This document shows positions 16,096 to 24,052 of a stretch of DNA of 24,296 nucleotides, piece by piece. Position 1 is the stretch's first letter. The number at the start of each line of letters is the position of its first letter. This stretch comes from JAEUKQ01 sp044227605 (GTDB lineage: Bacteria; Pseudomonadota; Alphaproteobacteria; JAEUKQ01). The notes beneath the pieces were generated by a model, which was given only the letters and a program-made list of their open reading frames with translations, ran no database searches and had not been told where the DNA came from. A program made the translations under genes and the position numbers. Location of the stretch: positions 1 to 24,296 of the forward strand of contig JBGAWJ010000012.1 of NCBI GenBank assembly GCA_044227605.1. Direction: 5' to 3'.

Positions 16096-16800
16096 TTACT
16101 TTGGTTTATTTAGATATGGATGAAAATAATACAGAAGACTGACAAGTAACGCCAACAATAACCAGGTCAAGGCATATTCCAAATGATTATTCGGTAATTC
16201 AAGGGGGGTTTGACCGCCGATCGGAAATCCGCCCGGCACCGCTTTATCATCAATATCCATATACAGTAAAAATGGGATATAATGGGGTATTTTGGCATAA
16301 TTGATCATGGCTGGTAGATCAACCCAAACCCAAGTATTTTTCTCCGAAATATTGTTTGGGACAAACAACCCTTGTTGCATCCCCGGGCGCAAAATCCCCT
16401 CAATGGTGATCAATCCACTCGTCACTCCTGCCGAACGGGTAGCGGGATCTTTTTTATGCGCCGGTACCCAGCCCCGGTTGACAATAATCGCCAAACCATT
16501 TTCTAAATAAAATGGCACTAACACATTAAATCCAGATTCTCCCTGGCGCGATCCTGCCACCAGATACATTTCATGCGAATGGTCAAAACGTCCCGTCAAT
16601 TGGCTGCGACGGAAATATAAATCTGGCACTGATTGGGCAACAATAGGCCAGGTCAAAGGCGGCATAGTTAATTTATCTTGACGTTCGGTAATCAGACTTT
16701 CTTTCCAAACCAGCCGATAAAATTGCCAGCCCGACAGCCCCAAGAAAACAGCCACAAACAACATCACCAGCCATAAAGGAATGGAACGGTCTGTTTTCAT
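16096..16800 (-). CDS. surf1: SURF1 family cytochrome oxidase assembly protein
   Basis: SURF1 (Shy1) helps to place heme a in oxidase subunit I. The 234 residues have the family's two membrane segments, at about 8-27 and near the C-terminus (ALTWLLLALLVSLLYYF), with the bulk of the protein between them on the periplasmic side. Conserved blocks are GLSGWQFYRLVWKE, near-terminal NNHLEYALTW, and the central VNRGWVPAHKKDP. Its start overlaps the stop of the DUF983 gene by 4 nt (ATGA), a sign of translational coupling within the cox operon. Confidence 0.94.
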   Translation of the reverse strand: MKTDRSIPLWLVMLFVAVFLGLSGWQFYRLVWKESLITERQDKLTMPPLTWPIVAQSVPDLYFRRSQLTGRFDHSHEMYLVAGSRQGESGFNVLVPFYLENGLAIIVNRGWVPAHKKDPATRSAGVTSGLITIEGILRPGMQQGLFVPNNISEKNTWVWVDLPAMINYAKIPHYIPFLLYMDIDDKAVPGGFPIGGQTPLELPNNHLEYALTWLLLALLVSLLYYFHPYLNKPK

Positions 16801-17174
16801 GGAGATACTTCATCGTCGAAAGCTTGGGGATGATAGCGATATTGGTAAGCTATCAGCACTGATTTTGCTGGACGCAGTAACCCCAAAGCCATCATTATAA
16901 TCACGGGAAACCAAATAACATAATGTACCCACAAAGCCGGTGAGGCAATTTCTTCCAACAGCCAGGCCAAGCAAGCAACCACTGCTCCAATTATAAAAAT
17001 CGAGAAGAAAGCCGCCCCATCCCCATTTTCCGCATTTTTTAGGTTTAATCCGCAATTGGGGCATTGCGCCTGCAACTGCAGAAACCCCCGGAACAATTTA
17101 GCTTGACGGCACCTAGGACAACGACACCCGATGCCTTGCAGAAAAACAGACCCGCCCGGTGTGGTTGTCCCCAT
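16797..17174 (-). CDS. DUF983 zinc-ribbon membrane protein of the cox operon
   Basis: I choose the ATG at 17174 (125 residues) because it begins just past the coxC stop and gives the normal family length; the frame stays open further upstream inside coxC. The N-terminus carries a likely zinc ribbon, C19-P-R-C22 and C38-P-N-C41, with an extra C17. Two membrane segments follow at about 55-73 and 83-101. DUF983 proteins commonly sit between coxC and surf1 in Alphaproteobacteria, but their role in oxidase assembly is not defined. The stop overlaps the surf1 start by 4 nt. Confidence 0.9.
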   Translation of the reverse strand: MGTTTPGGSVFLQGIGCRCPRCRQAKLFRGFLQLQAQCPNCGLNLKNAENGDGAAFFSIFIIGAVVACLAWLLEEIASPALWVHYVIWFPVIIMMALGLLRPAKSVLIAYQYRYHPQAFDDEVSP

Positions 17175-17179
17175 ATGTT

Positions 17180-18004
17180 CTAATGTCCCCCCGAAATACC
17201 GGATCCAGCAATATATATAGAAACGAATAAAAATAACCATACAACGTCTACAAAATGCCAATACCAGGCCGCTGCTTCAAAACCAAAATGCTTTTCAGAG
17301 GTAAAATGGCCTTTATACGCCCGGAAAAAACACACAATCAGAAAGATTGTACCTATAATCACATGGGCACCATGGAAACCGGTGGCCATATAGAAGGTTG
17401 TGGCATAAATCCCCTCGCGGAACCCAAAAGAGGCATGGCTATATTCATAAATTTGGACAACCGTAAAAAACAAACCCAGTATGATGGTTGCTCCCAACCC
17501 CTGTAACAGCCCTTTCCGATCCCCCTCGAGTACGGCATGATGGGCCCAGGTGACTGTTGTACCCGACAAAAGCAGAATCAAAGTATTCATCAAGGGCAAT
17601 TCAAAAGGGTTAAAGGTTTGGATTTCTTTAGGCGGCCATATATACCCTATCGCCTCGGTCGGAAATAAGCTGGCGTTAAAATAAGCCCAAAAGAAGGCCG
17701 CAAAAAACATAACCTCTGAAGCAATAAATAACAGCATGCCATACCTCAAGCCAATCTTCACTACAGCGGTATGGGCATGTTCCACCACAGATTCATGGAC
17801 AACATCGCGCCACCATAAAAACATGGTGAGCAGAATCATAGCGCCACCGGCATACAAAACCCAAGGTGTTACCTGACGCATGTAAAGCAACGCGCCAACC
17901 GCGAGTAAGCCAGCTGAAAACGCCCCCATAATGGGCCATGGGCTAGGATTAACCAGGTGATAAGGATGTTGATGGGGATTGCTGGCAGGGTGTAACTGGC
18001 TCAT
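17180..18004 (-). CDS. coxC: Cytochrome c oxidase subunit III
   Basis: The seven-helix subunit III of the aa3-type oxidase stabilises the catalytic core during turnover. The 274 residues match the family. Typical blocks are HPYHLVNPSPWPIMG at the N-terminus, LFIASEVMFFAAFFWAYFN, NTLILLLSGTTVTWAHHA and, near the end, GFHGAHVIIGTIFL and WYWHFVDVVWLFLF. Its start overlaps the ctaG stop by 4 nt, and the DUF983 gene begins 5 nt past its stop. Confidence 0.97.
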   Translation of the reverse strand: MSQLHPASNPHQHPYHLVNPSPWPIMGAFSAGLLAVGALLYMRQVTPWVLYAGGAMILLTMFLWWRDVVHESVVEHAHTAVVKIGLRYGMLLFIASEVMFFAAFFWAYFNASLFPTEAIGYIWPPKEIQTFNPFELPLMNTLILLLSGTTVTWAHHAVLEGDRKGLLQGLGATIILGLFFTVVQIYEYSHASFGFREGIYATTFYMATGFHGAHVIIGTIFLIVCFFRAYKGHFTSEKHFGFEAAAWYWHFVDVVWLFLFVSIYIAGSGISGGH

Positions 18005-18594
18005 GGATAAACCTCTTTTGCAGGGGTTAGGGGTTGAGAAAGTTGGGAAGTAGATTGTGCACCATCAGGCGCACGGAAAAAAGTATAGGACAGCGTGATG
18101 GTTTTCACATCAACCATGTCGGGATCATTCAAAAATTCTTGATCGATGTAAAAACTGACCGGCATATCCACCGATTGATGGGCCTGCAATGTTTGTTGGT
18201 CAAAGCAAAAACAAGCAATTTTATAAAAATAAGGACCGGCTTTATCAGGCGTTACATTGAAAGTGGCTTGCCCTGTTATTGCTTGATTGGCAAGATTGGT
18301 CGCCTGATAAAAGGCCAATTCAGTTTCCCCGATGACCACCTGCATGTGCGACTGCACGGGTGCAAATTTCCAAGCCAACGCAGGATCTGTATCCGCATTG
18401 AAACGGATGGTTAGAAACCTGCTTGCACGATCAGGATGGTTGACGTTGTCCATTGCCCGTTGTGGCGTTCCCCCAAAACCGGTTACTTGGCAAAACAACC
18501 TATATAAAGGAACGGAGGCAAAACTTAGGCCAATCATCGCTATCACGAGGCCACCTAAAACAAAGCTGGTTTTGCGGTTTTTATGATTACTCAT
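18001..18594 (-). CDS. ctaG: Cytochrome oxidase copper assembly protein CtaG/Cox11
   Basis: This membrane-anchored copper chaperone builds the CuB centre in subunit I. The 197 residues start with a short cytoplasmic tail and one membrane segment (about 11-30). The copper-binding cysteines are C35 (PLYRLFCQVTGFGG) and the C128-F-C130 pair (KIACFCF), all intact. The late DPDMVDVKTITLSYTFF block is also typical of Cox11. It lies between the small coxF-like gene and coxC, and its stop overlaps the coxC start by 4 nt. Confidence 0.97.
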   Translation of the reverse strand: MSNHKNRKTSFVLGGLVIAMIGLSFASVPLYRLFCQVTGFGGTPQRAMDNVNHPDRASRFLTIRFNADTDPALAWKFAPVQSHMQVVIGETELAFYQATNLANQAITGQATFNVTPDKAGPYFYKIACFCFDQQTLQAHQSVDMPVSFYIDQEFLNDPDMVDVKTITLSYTFFRAPDGAQSTSQLSQPLTPAKEVYP

Positions 18595-18606
18595 AGGGAT
18601 GATTTT

Positions 18607-18753
18607 TTATCCTGACATTTTTATGATGGTGATCCAGTAAATGAATACCACTATCAATCCAAGTATTGTTAACAAAAACAAATTCTTGCTATGTTGCCTA
18701 ACTGGCAATTTTGCAGGCGAGCTCTTTTGCTTGACTAAAGTGGTAGGAAGCAT
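18607..18753 (-). CDS. Small single-span membrane protein, CoxF/CtaF-like
   Basis: A 48-residue frame fills the gap between ctaB and ctaG. It starts with ATG 3 nt past the ctaB stop, with AGGTG 4-5 nt upstream that overlaps the ctaB stop codon. The N-half is basic and polar (VKQKSSPAKLPVRQHSKN), the C-half is one membrane helix (residues about 25-43, LFLLTILGLIVVFIYWITII), ending KMSG. Small proteins with this build and a near-terminal K/R-M-G stand at this place in many alphaproteobacterial cox clusters (CoxF or CtaF). Their exact role is unclear; assembly of the oxidase is presumed. The short length makes homology a judgement of layout and position. Confidence 0.82.
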   Translation of the reverse strand: MLPTTLVKQKSSPAKLPVRQHSKNLFLLTILGLIVVFIYWITIIKMSG

Positions 18754-18756
18754 TTT

Positions 18757-19674
18757 TCACCTAAAATAATAGTCAATAATTAAAGCAATAAATAATATCA
18801 AAAGATACAATATAGAAAAGGAAAAAGATTTTTTAGCAATCCGGTGGTCATCTTTCCATAATAACTTAATGGCCTCCGAGAACCATGTTAATCCTGATAT
18901 CAAGGCAGTAATCCCGTAAAAAATACCGGTTTCACCCAGCAACCATGGCATGATGGAGACCGTAATCAATAATATCAGATAACCCACGATATTCAAACAT
19001 GTGATAAAACGACCGCGCACAACCGGTAACATGGGAATACCTGCGACCTTATAATCATCTGAACGGTATAAAGCCAGTGACCAAAAATGCGGTGGCGTCC
19101 AAAGAAAAATAATCAAGAACAATAGGATAGGTAATAGTTCTATCCGACCGGTAACTGCGACCCACCCAATCAATGGTGGAAAAGATCCGGCCGCCCCGCC
19201 AATGACAATGTTTTGGGGGGTGCGACGCTTCAACCAAACCGTGTAAATAAAAATATAGAAAAAACTGGCTGCCACCAACAGGCCTGCAGCCAGCCAATTC
19301 GTGGCAAGACCCATTAATACAAAGGAAAAGATATTTAAAATTACTCCCAACGCTAACGCCTCAGACGGCGGAATAACACCACGAACAAGCGGCCGCTGCT
19401 GGGTACGCTTCATCAAACGGTCCAGATCTTGTTCGTACCACATGTTAACGGCAGCAGCACCCCCTGATGATAAGGCAATACACAAAATAGCCACCAAGGC
19501 CAAGAACGGGTGAATAAGCCCTGGGGCAATTACCAAGCCTGCAACACCCGTAAAGACCACAAGCGCCATCACCCGGGGTTTCAGCAAAGCCAAATAATCA
19601 CGAACCGAACCTGAATATCGATCCGCAGGCAGGTAAGCAGGCGCTATCTTACTTATGGAAGCTGGTATACCCAT
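18757..19674 (-). CDS. ctaB: Protoheme IX farnesyltransferase (heme O synthase)
   Basis: It converts heme B to heme O, the precursor of heme A in the oxidase. The 305 residues form the multi-span UbiA-type fold. The prenyl-diphosphate motif is seen as N77-M-W-Y-E-Q-D83-L-D85, followed by MKRTQQRPLVRG. The second motif region WTPPHFWSLALYRSDDYKVAGIPMLPVV is also intact. It begins 30 nt after coxA and ends 3 nt before the small coxF-like gene. Heme A synthase (ctaA) is not in the window. Confidence 0.97.
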   Translation of the reverse strand: MGIPASISKIAPAYLPADRYSGSVRDYLALLKPRVMALVVFTGVAGLVIAPGLIHPFLALVAILCIALSSGGAAAVNMWYEQDLDRLMKRTQQRPLVRGVIPPSEALALGVILNIFSFVLMGLATNWLAAGLLVAASFFYIFIYTVWLKRRTPQNIVIGGAAGSFPPLIGWVAVTGRIELLPILLFLIIFLWTPPHFWSLALYRSDDYKVAGIPMLPVVRGRFITCLNIVGYLILLITVSIMPWLLGETGIFYGITALISGLTWFSEAIKLLWKDDHRIAKKSFSFSILYLLILFIALIIDYYFR

Positions 19675-19704
19675 TTTCTAATGAACCTCATCAACCACCC
19701 TTTT

Positions 19705-21351
19705 TTAAGAGATACGCGGTTGTTCCTCAAAAGTATGGAATGGGGGAGGCGAACTGACGGTCCATTCCAGTGTATCAGCCCCCTCACCCCAAGGATTGTC
19801 AGCAGCAGGTTTACCGGCCCGCAGGGTATGGATAACAATCCCTACAAAAAACAAAGTGGCAGCCCCTGAAATATATGAACCGATTGAGGCTACAAAATTC
19901 CAACCTGCATAAATATCGCTATAATCTGGAATGCGTCTTGGCATGCCAGCCAATCCCAGAAAATGCATGGGGAAGAAGGTTAAATTAACGCCAATGAAAG
20001 TCAGCCAAAAATGGATTCTTCCTAATGTTTCGTTATATTGGCGACCAGACATTTTGCCAATCCAGTAATAAAAGCCAGCAAATATCGCAAAAAGCGCCCC
20101 TAATGACAACACATAATGGAAATGAGCGACAACGTAGTACGTGTCATGCATGTAAACATCAATACTGGCATTTGATAACACAACACCGGTTACCCCGCCT
20201 ACCGTAAACAAAAATATAAACCCGATTGCCCACAACATGGGGGTTTTCAGCCTGATAGCCCCGCCCCACATAGTAGCAATCCAGCTAAAAATTTTAATGC
20301 CAGTCGGCACGGCAATAACCATGGTGGCGATGGTGAAATATTTTTTTGTGTTTAAGTCTAAACCAACAGTAAACATATGATGCGCCCAGACAATGAACCC
20401 AATCACCCCAATTGAAACCATCGCGTAAACCATGCCTAAATATCCAAACACAGGCTTGCGGGAGAAAGTGGAAACAATGTGACTGATAATGCCAAAAGCT
20501 GGCAAAATCATAATATAAACTTCTGGATGGCCAAAAAACCAAAATAGATGCTGGAACAATAACGGATCCCCACCACCGGCCGGATCGAAAAAATGTGTGC
20601 CGAAATTACGGTCGGTCAACAACATGGTGATAGCCCCACCCAATACCGGCACCGACAATAGCAGTAAGAACGAAGTCACTAACATAGCCCAAGCAAATAG
20701 GGGCATTTTATGCAGCACCATACCGGGAGCACGCATATTGAAGATTGTCGTGATAAAGTTAATCGCCCCCAGGATTGACGAGATACCGGCCAAATGAAGT
20801 GCGAAGATCGCCATATCAACCGCAGCACTGGAATGCCCAAGCGAGCCTGAAAGTGGTGGATAAACTGTCCAGCCCGTTCCTGCCCCACCATCAACAAAGG
20901 CAGAGGCGCCTAATAACAAAAATGCGGGCACCAGAAGCCAGAAACTTATATTGTTCATTCTGGGGAATGCCATGTCGGGTGCCCCTATCATCAAGGGCAC
21001 AAACCAATTGCCGAAACCGCCAATTAACGCTGGCATAACCACAAAAAACACCATGATCAAGCCATGTGCAGTGATAATCACGTTCCATAGCTGCCCGTCA
21101 GGGGAGCCATCTGCTAATGTTAAAAACTGCATTGATGGATTTTGTAATTCCATCCGCATTAAAATAGATGAAGCAGCCCCAATTAACCCTGCAATGATCG
21201 AAAAAATGATATAAAGAGTACCAATATCTTTGTGATTGGTCGAAAACAAAAAACGCCGCCAACCACTCGGCTGGTGATCATGACCCTGGTCATGATGTTC
21301 GTGGGTTGGACGGATTGCTTCCGCAGAGACGCTAACCGAATGAACAGACAT
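19705..21351 (-). CDS. coxA: Cytochrome c oxidase subunit I
   Basis: The catalytic subunit of an A1-type aa3 oxidase. I choose the ATG at 21351 (548 residues), one base past the coxB stop, with AGGAG about 10 nt upstream; a longer frame runs back through coxB but is not biological. Heme a ligands are H96 and H412, and the heme a3 ligand is H410. CuB ligands are H275, H324 and H325, and the H275/Y279 crosslink pair is in GHPEVY. The proton pathways look complete: D126 (APDMAFPRMNN) and E277 for the D-channel, K353 (TGIKIFSW) for the K-channel. A histidine-rich N-terminal tail (residues 17-26) precedes the first helix. Confidence 0.98.
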   Translation of the reverse strand: MSVHSVSVSAEAIRPTHEHHDQGHDHQPSGWRRFLFSTNHKDIGTLYIIFSIIAGLIGAASSILMRMELQNPSMQFLTLADGSPDGQLWNVIITAHGLIMVFFVVMPALIGGFGNWFVPLMIGAPDMAFPRMNNISFWLLVPAFLLLGASAFVDGGAGTGWTVYPPLSGSLGHSSAAVDMAIFALHLAGISSILGAINFITTIFNMRAPGMVLHKMPLFAWAMLVTSFLLLLSVPVLGGAITMLLTDRNFGTHFFDPAGGGDPLLFQHLFWFFGHPEVYIMILPAFGIISHIVSTFSRKPVFGYLGMVYAMVSIGVIGFIVWAHHMFTVGLDLNTKKYFTIATMVIAVPTGIKIFSWIATMWGGAIRLKTPMLWAIGFIFLFTVGGVTGVVLSNASIDVYMHDTYYVVAHFHYVLSLGALFAIFAGFYYWIGKMSGRQYNETLGRIHFWLTFIGVNLTFFPMHFLGLAGMPRRIPDYSDIYAGWNFVASIGSYISGAATLFFVGIVIHTLRAGKPAADNPWGEGADTLEWTVSSPPPFHTFEEQPRIS

Positions 21352-21352
21352 T

Positions 21353-22201
21353 TTATCTTTTCTCCTGATTCGCAACGAAGAGGATCGATGGATTAGTGAA
21401 GAAAGCAAACTTTGTTTTTGCCTCCTCCAACCATTCTTGAAACTTTTCTTTTGAAACCGCTTCAATGGTGATCGGCATAAAACCGTGGCCAGTTCCGCAT
21501 ATTTCAGAACATTGGCCATAATAAACACCTTCTTTGGTAATCATCATCCAAGTTTCATTTAAACGTCCGGGAACAGCATCCAATTTAATGCCAAAGGCTG
21601 GTACTGCAAATGAGTGGATGACATCCATCGATGTGGTTTGTAATCGAATGGGGGTGTTAATAGGCAAAACGATCCGATTATCGGTTTCAAGTAACCGTTG
21701 CTGACCTGGTTGAATTTTATCATCCGGAATCATCAAGGCATCAAAAGCAACATTACTGTCCGGATATTCATAAGACCAATACCATTGATGGCCAATGGCC
21801 TTGAGTGTCATTTCCGAAACTGGTTCGCCCACAGCCGTGGGGATGCGGTCAAACTGATTTAAAATACGCAAGGAAGGAATGGCAATAACCACCAAGATCA
21901 GCACCGGCACCACTGTCCACAGCACCTCAATTAGGGTATTGTGTGAGGTTTTTGAAGGCACCCGGCCAGGTTTATCACGAAAACGGATAACCGTTATTGC
22001 CATCAATACCAACACAAAGATGACAATAGCGCTAATGATCACCAAAAGAAGATCATGAAAATCTTCAATGGCTTGCATTCGCGGTGACGCTGGCACTGGC
22101 AGCCCTATCTGCCAGAGTTGAACAGATTCGGCTGCTTGAGCCAAATCCATACTGAAACTCATCAACAAAAAAATAAAGCTGTAAATAAGCTTTTGAAACA
22201 T
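21353..22201 (-). CDS. coxB: Cytochrome c oxidase subunit II
   Basis: It accepts electrons from cytochrome c at the CuA centre. I choose the ATG at 22201 (282 residues), which gives a normal signal peptide (cut near AQA|AES, residue 23) and has AAGGGA about 10 nt upstream. Two membrane segments lie at about 48-72 and 92-115. The CuA ligands are H196, C231, E233, C235, H239 and M242 (QCSEICGTGHGFM). The aromatic electron-entry region GHQWYWSYEYPD is at 137-148. No fused cytochrome c domain follows. It is the first gene of the oxidase operon. Confidence 0.97.
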   Translation of the reverse strand: MFQKLIYSFIFLLMSFSMDLAQAAESVQLWQIGLPVPASPRMQAIEDFHDLLLVIISAIVIFVLVLMAITVIRFRDKPGRVPSKTSHNTLIEVLWTVVPVLILVVIAIPSLRILNQFDRIPTAVGEPVSEMTLKAIGHQWYWSYEYPDSNVAFDALMIPDDKIQPGQQRLLETDNRIVLPINTPIRLQTTSMDVIHSFAVPAFGIKLDAVPGRLNETWMMITKEGVYYGQCSEICGTGHGFMPITIEAVSKEKFQEWLEEAKTKFAFFTNPSILFVANQEKR

Positions 22202-22357
22202 TACAGGGCATCCCTTAGATTTTAATGACGGACGAATAAATAACATGGAAAGAGTCCTAGCCATATACTCATTTATTACTTATAACAGGTTAGGGCAATA
22301 TGAAAAAAGACCTTGTTACGGAAAATGTTTACTTATCTTGGTAGCCATCCTAAGCTT

Positions 22358-22385
22358 ATTATCCTATTATTGTCTAGTCTGCCAA
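22358..22385 (-). promoter_or_regulatory. Probable promoter of the cox operon
   Basis: On the minus strand TTGGCA (22380-22385) and GATAAT (22358-22363) each match the sigma70 consensus at five of six positions, with a 16-nt spacer. Transcription would start near 22351, leaving a leader of about 150 nt before coxB. Confidence 0.5.
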
Positions 22386-22519
22386 GCAGCTGAAGCTAAA
22401 AAATGCAAAATAACTGCAATCAAAACCAGATGTTGGTTTATGCGTTTAAATCCTGTACAATCTAATCCCGCAAAGAATTGCTGCGCGCGCCCGGATTATC
22501 TTTGTCCACCAATGCGGCG

Positions 22520-22548
22520 TTGTGACGCAATTTTCGGGAACGCGATAT
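22520..22548 (+). promoter_or_regulatory. Possible promoter of tldD
   Basis: TTGTGA (22520-22525) is followed after 17 nt by CGATAT (22543-22548), about 70 nt before the tldD start. The -10 is only partly matched. Confidence 0.3.
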
Positions 22549-22621
22549 TTAAAACACGATAAAAGGCGCTACATATAAATATGCTCTGATGCCATACCAA
22601 TGAATAGGGAATAAAATACCC

Positions 22622-24052
22622 ATGACAAAAGCCTCGCAAGCAGCTGATCATCACTTCTTTAACTTATTGGATCACCAAAAGACCACCGCTATTGTCCAAA
22701 ACAGCTTAAAAGGGGCGGAGGATGGCGAATTATTTCTTGAATACCGCCAAAATGAAGCATTTGCGTTCGATGACGGCATCTTAAAAAACTCAAGCTTTGA
22801 TGTGATCCAAGGTTTTGGGTTAAGGCGTGTCATTGGCGATGTGGCCGCTTATGCTCATTCTAATGAATTAAATGAAAAATCTTTGTTGCGTGCGGCAAGT
22901 ACAGTTAGGTCTATTCCTATTACCGCCTCAATCAATTTATCAGAAAATCCAGCTCGCACAAACCAGCTGTTATATACTGATCACAATCCGTTAATGGGTA
23001 TGGATACAGCCGCAAAAATTTCTTTGTTAAAACAAATTGATGCCTATGCCCGGCAAAAGGACGTATCGGTTAAACAGGTGATGTGTTCTTTACTAGGTTC
23101 CTGGCAAGTGATTCAGATTATCCGTGCCGATGGCTCGTTTTACACCGACGTCCGTCCCTTAGTCCGGTTAAATGTTAGCGTCATGGTTACAAAAGGTGAT
23201 AGACAGGAGATGGGCTCCTGCGGCATTGGGGGAAGGGTTGGGTATCAACTCTTCACTGAACAGGATTCATGGAAAAAATCGGTGGATGAAGCCGTACGTC
23301 AAGCCCTGATTAACCTTGAATCCCAACCAGCGCCCGCCGGTGAAATGACCGTCGTTTTGGGCTCAGGATGGCCTGGTGTTCTGTTACATGAAGCCATCGG
23401 CCATGGATTAGAGGGTGATTTCAACCGGAAAAAAACGTCGGCTTTTTCTGAACTTTTGGGAAAACAGGTTGCTGCTTCAGGTGTGACCGTTATCGATGAC
23501 GGTACCTTATCAGAAAGGCGGGGTTCCTTGATAATAGACGATGAAGGCACGCCGACGCAAAGGACTGTTCTGATTGAAAATGGCATTTTAGTCAACTATC
23601 TACAGGATCGTCAAAATGCGCGTTTAATGGACAGCTGTTCCACCGGCAATGGTCGTAGGCAAAGTTACGCACATCTGCCCATGCCCCGCATGACCAATAC
23701 CTTGATGGAAAACGGTCGGCATAGTTCTGATGAAATTATCAAATCCGTTAAGAAAGGTTTATATGCGGTGAATTTTTCAGGCGGACAGGTGGATATTACT
23801 TCTGGCAAATTTGTCTTCAGCACCTCCGAGGCTTATATGATTGAAAATGGGCGGATCGGCAAATCGGTCAAAGGGGCAACCCTAATCGGCAATGGCCCTG
23901 ATATTTTAACAAAAGTGAAGATGATCGGGAATGATTTAAAACTTGACGCCGGGATCGGCACTTGCGGCAAGGATGGGCAAAGTGTGCCGGTGGGGGTTGG
24001 CCAACCTACTATCAAAATCGAAGGGTTGACCGTTGGTGGCACTCATTTATAA
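22622..24052 (+). CDS. tldD: Metalloprotease TldD
   Basis: TldD works with TldE/PmbA as a zinc protease that degrades unfolded peptides and, in some bacteria, matures microcins or ribosomally made peptides. The 476 residues match the family. The zinc motif is H256-E257-A-I-G-H261 (LLHEAIGHGLEGDF), with the third ligand C448 in GTCGKDGQSVPVGVGQP. Other typical blocks are GFGLRRVIGDVAAYAHS and GRRQSYAHLPMPRMTNT. GGGAAT lies about 12 nt before the ATG. The partner gene tldE is not in the window. The gene is divergent from coxB, and its stop overlaps the xerC-like gene end by 10 nt on the other strand. Confidence 0.96.
   Translation: MTKASQAADHHFFNLLDHQKTTAIVQNSLKGAEDGELFLEYRQNEAFAFDDGILKNSSFDVIQGFGLRRVIGDVAAYAHSNELNEKSLLRAASTVRSIPITASINLSENPARTNQLLYTDHNPLMGMDTAAKISLLKQIDAYARQKDVSVKQVMCSLLGSWQVIQIIRADGSFYTDVRPLVRLNVSVMVTKGDRQEMGSCGIGGRVGYQLFTEQDSWKKSVDEAVRQALINLESQPAPAGEMTVVLGSGWPGVLLHEAIGHGLEGDFNRKKTSAFSELLGKQVAASGVTVIDDGTLSERRGSLIIDDEGTPTQRTVLIENGILVNYLQDRQNARLMDSCSTGNGRRQSYAHLPMPRMTNTLMENGRHSSDEIIKSVKKGLYAVNFSGGQVDITSGKFVFSTSEAYMIENGRIGKSVKGATLIGNGPDILTKVKMIGNDLKLDAGIGTCGKDGQSVPVGVGQPTIKIEGLTVGGTHL

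Larger units (their letters stand above)
22202..22621. other. 420-nt divergent intergenic region between coxB and tldD
   Basis: It holds a good promoter candidate for the cox operon near 22358-22385 and a weaker one for tldD near 22520-22548. A 105-codon plus-strand frame at 22245-22562 covers most of it, but has no ribosome site and no recognisable domain, so I do not call it a gene. I see no terminator, tRNA or clear structured RNA here. Confidence 0.6.

Noticed and set aside
17175..17261. 29-residue N-terminal extension of the DUF983 protein inside coxC
   Set aside because: The extension lies almost entirely in the coxC coding region in another frame, and the ATG at 17174 gives the usual family length.
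21352..21528. 59-residue N-terminal extension of coxA reaching into coxB
   Set aside because: It has no similarity to subunit I, lies wholly within the coxB coding region, and a well-placed ribosome site precedes the ATG at 21351.
22245..22562. 105-codon plus-strand frame with one hydrophobic stretch and many cysteines in the coxB-tldD gap
   Set aside because: There is no ribosome site before its ATG and no recognisable domain, and the best cox promoter candidate lies inside it on the other strand. It is most likely a chance frame.
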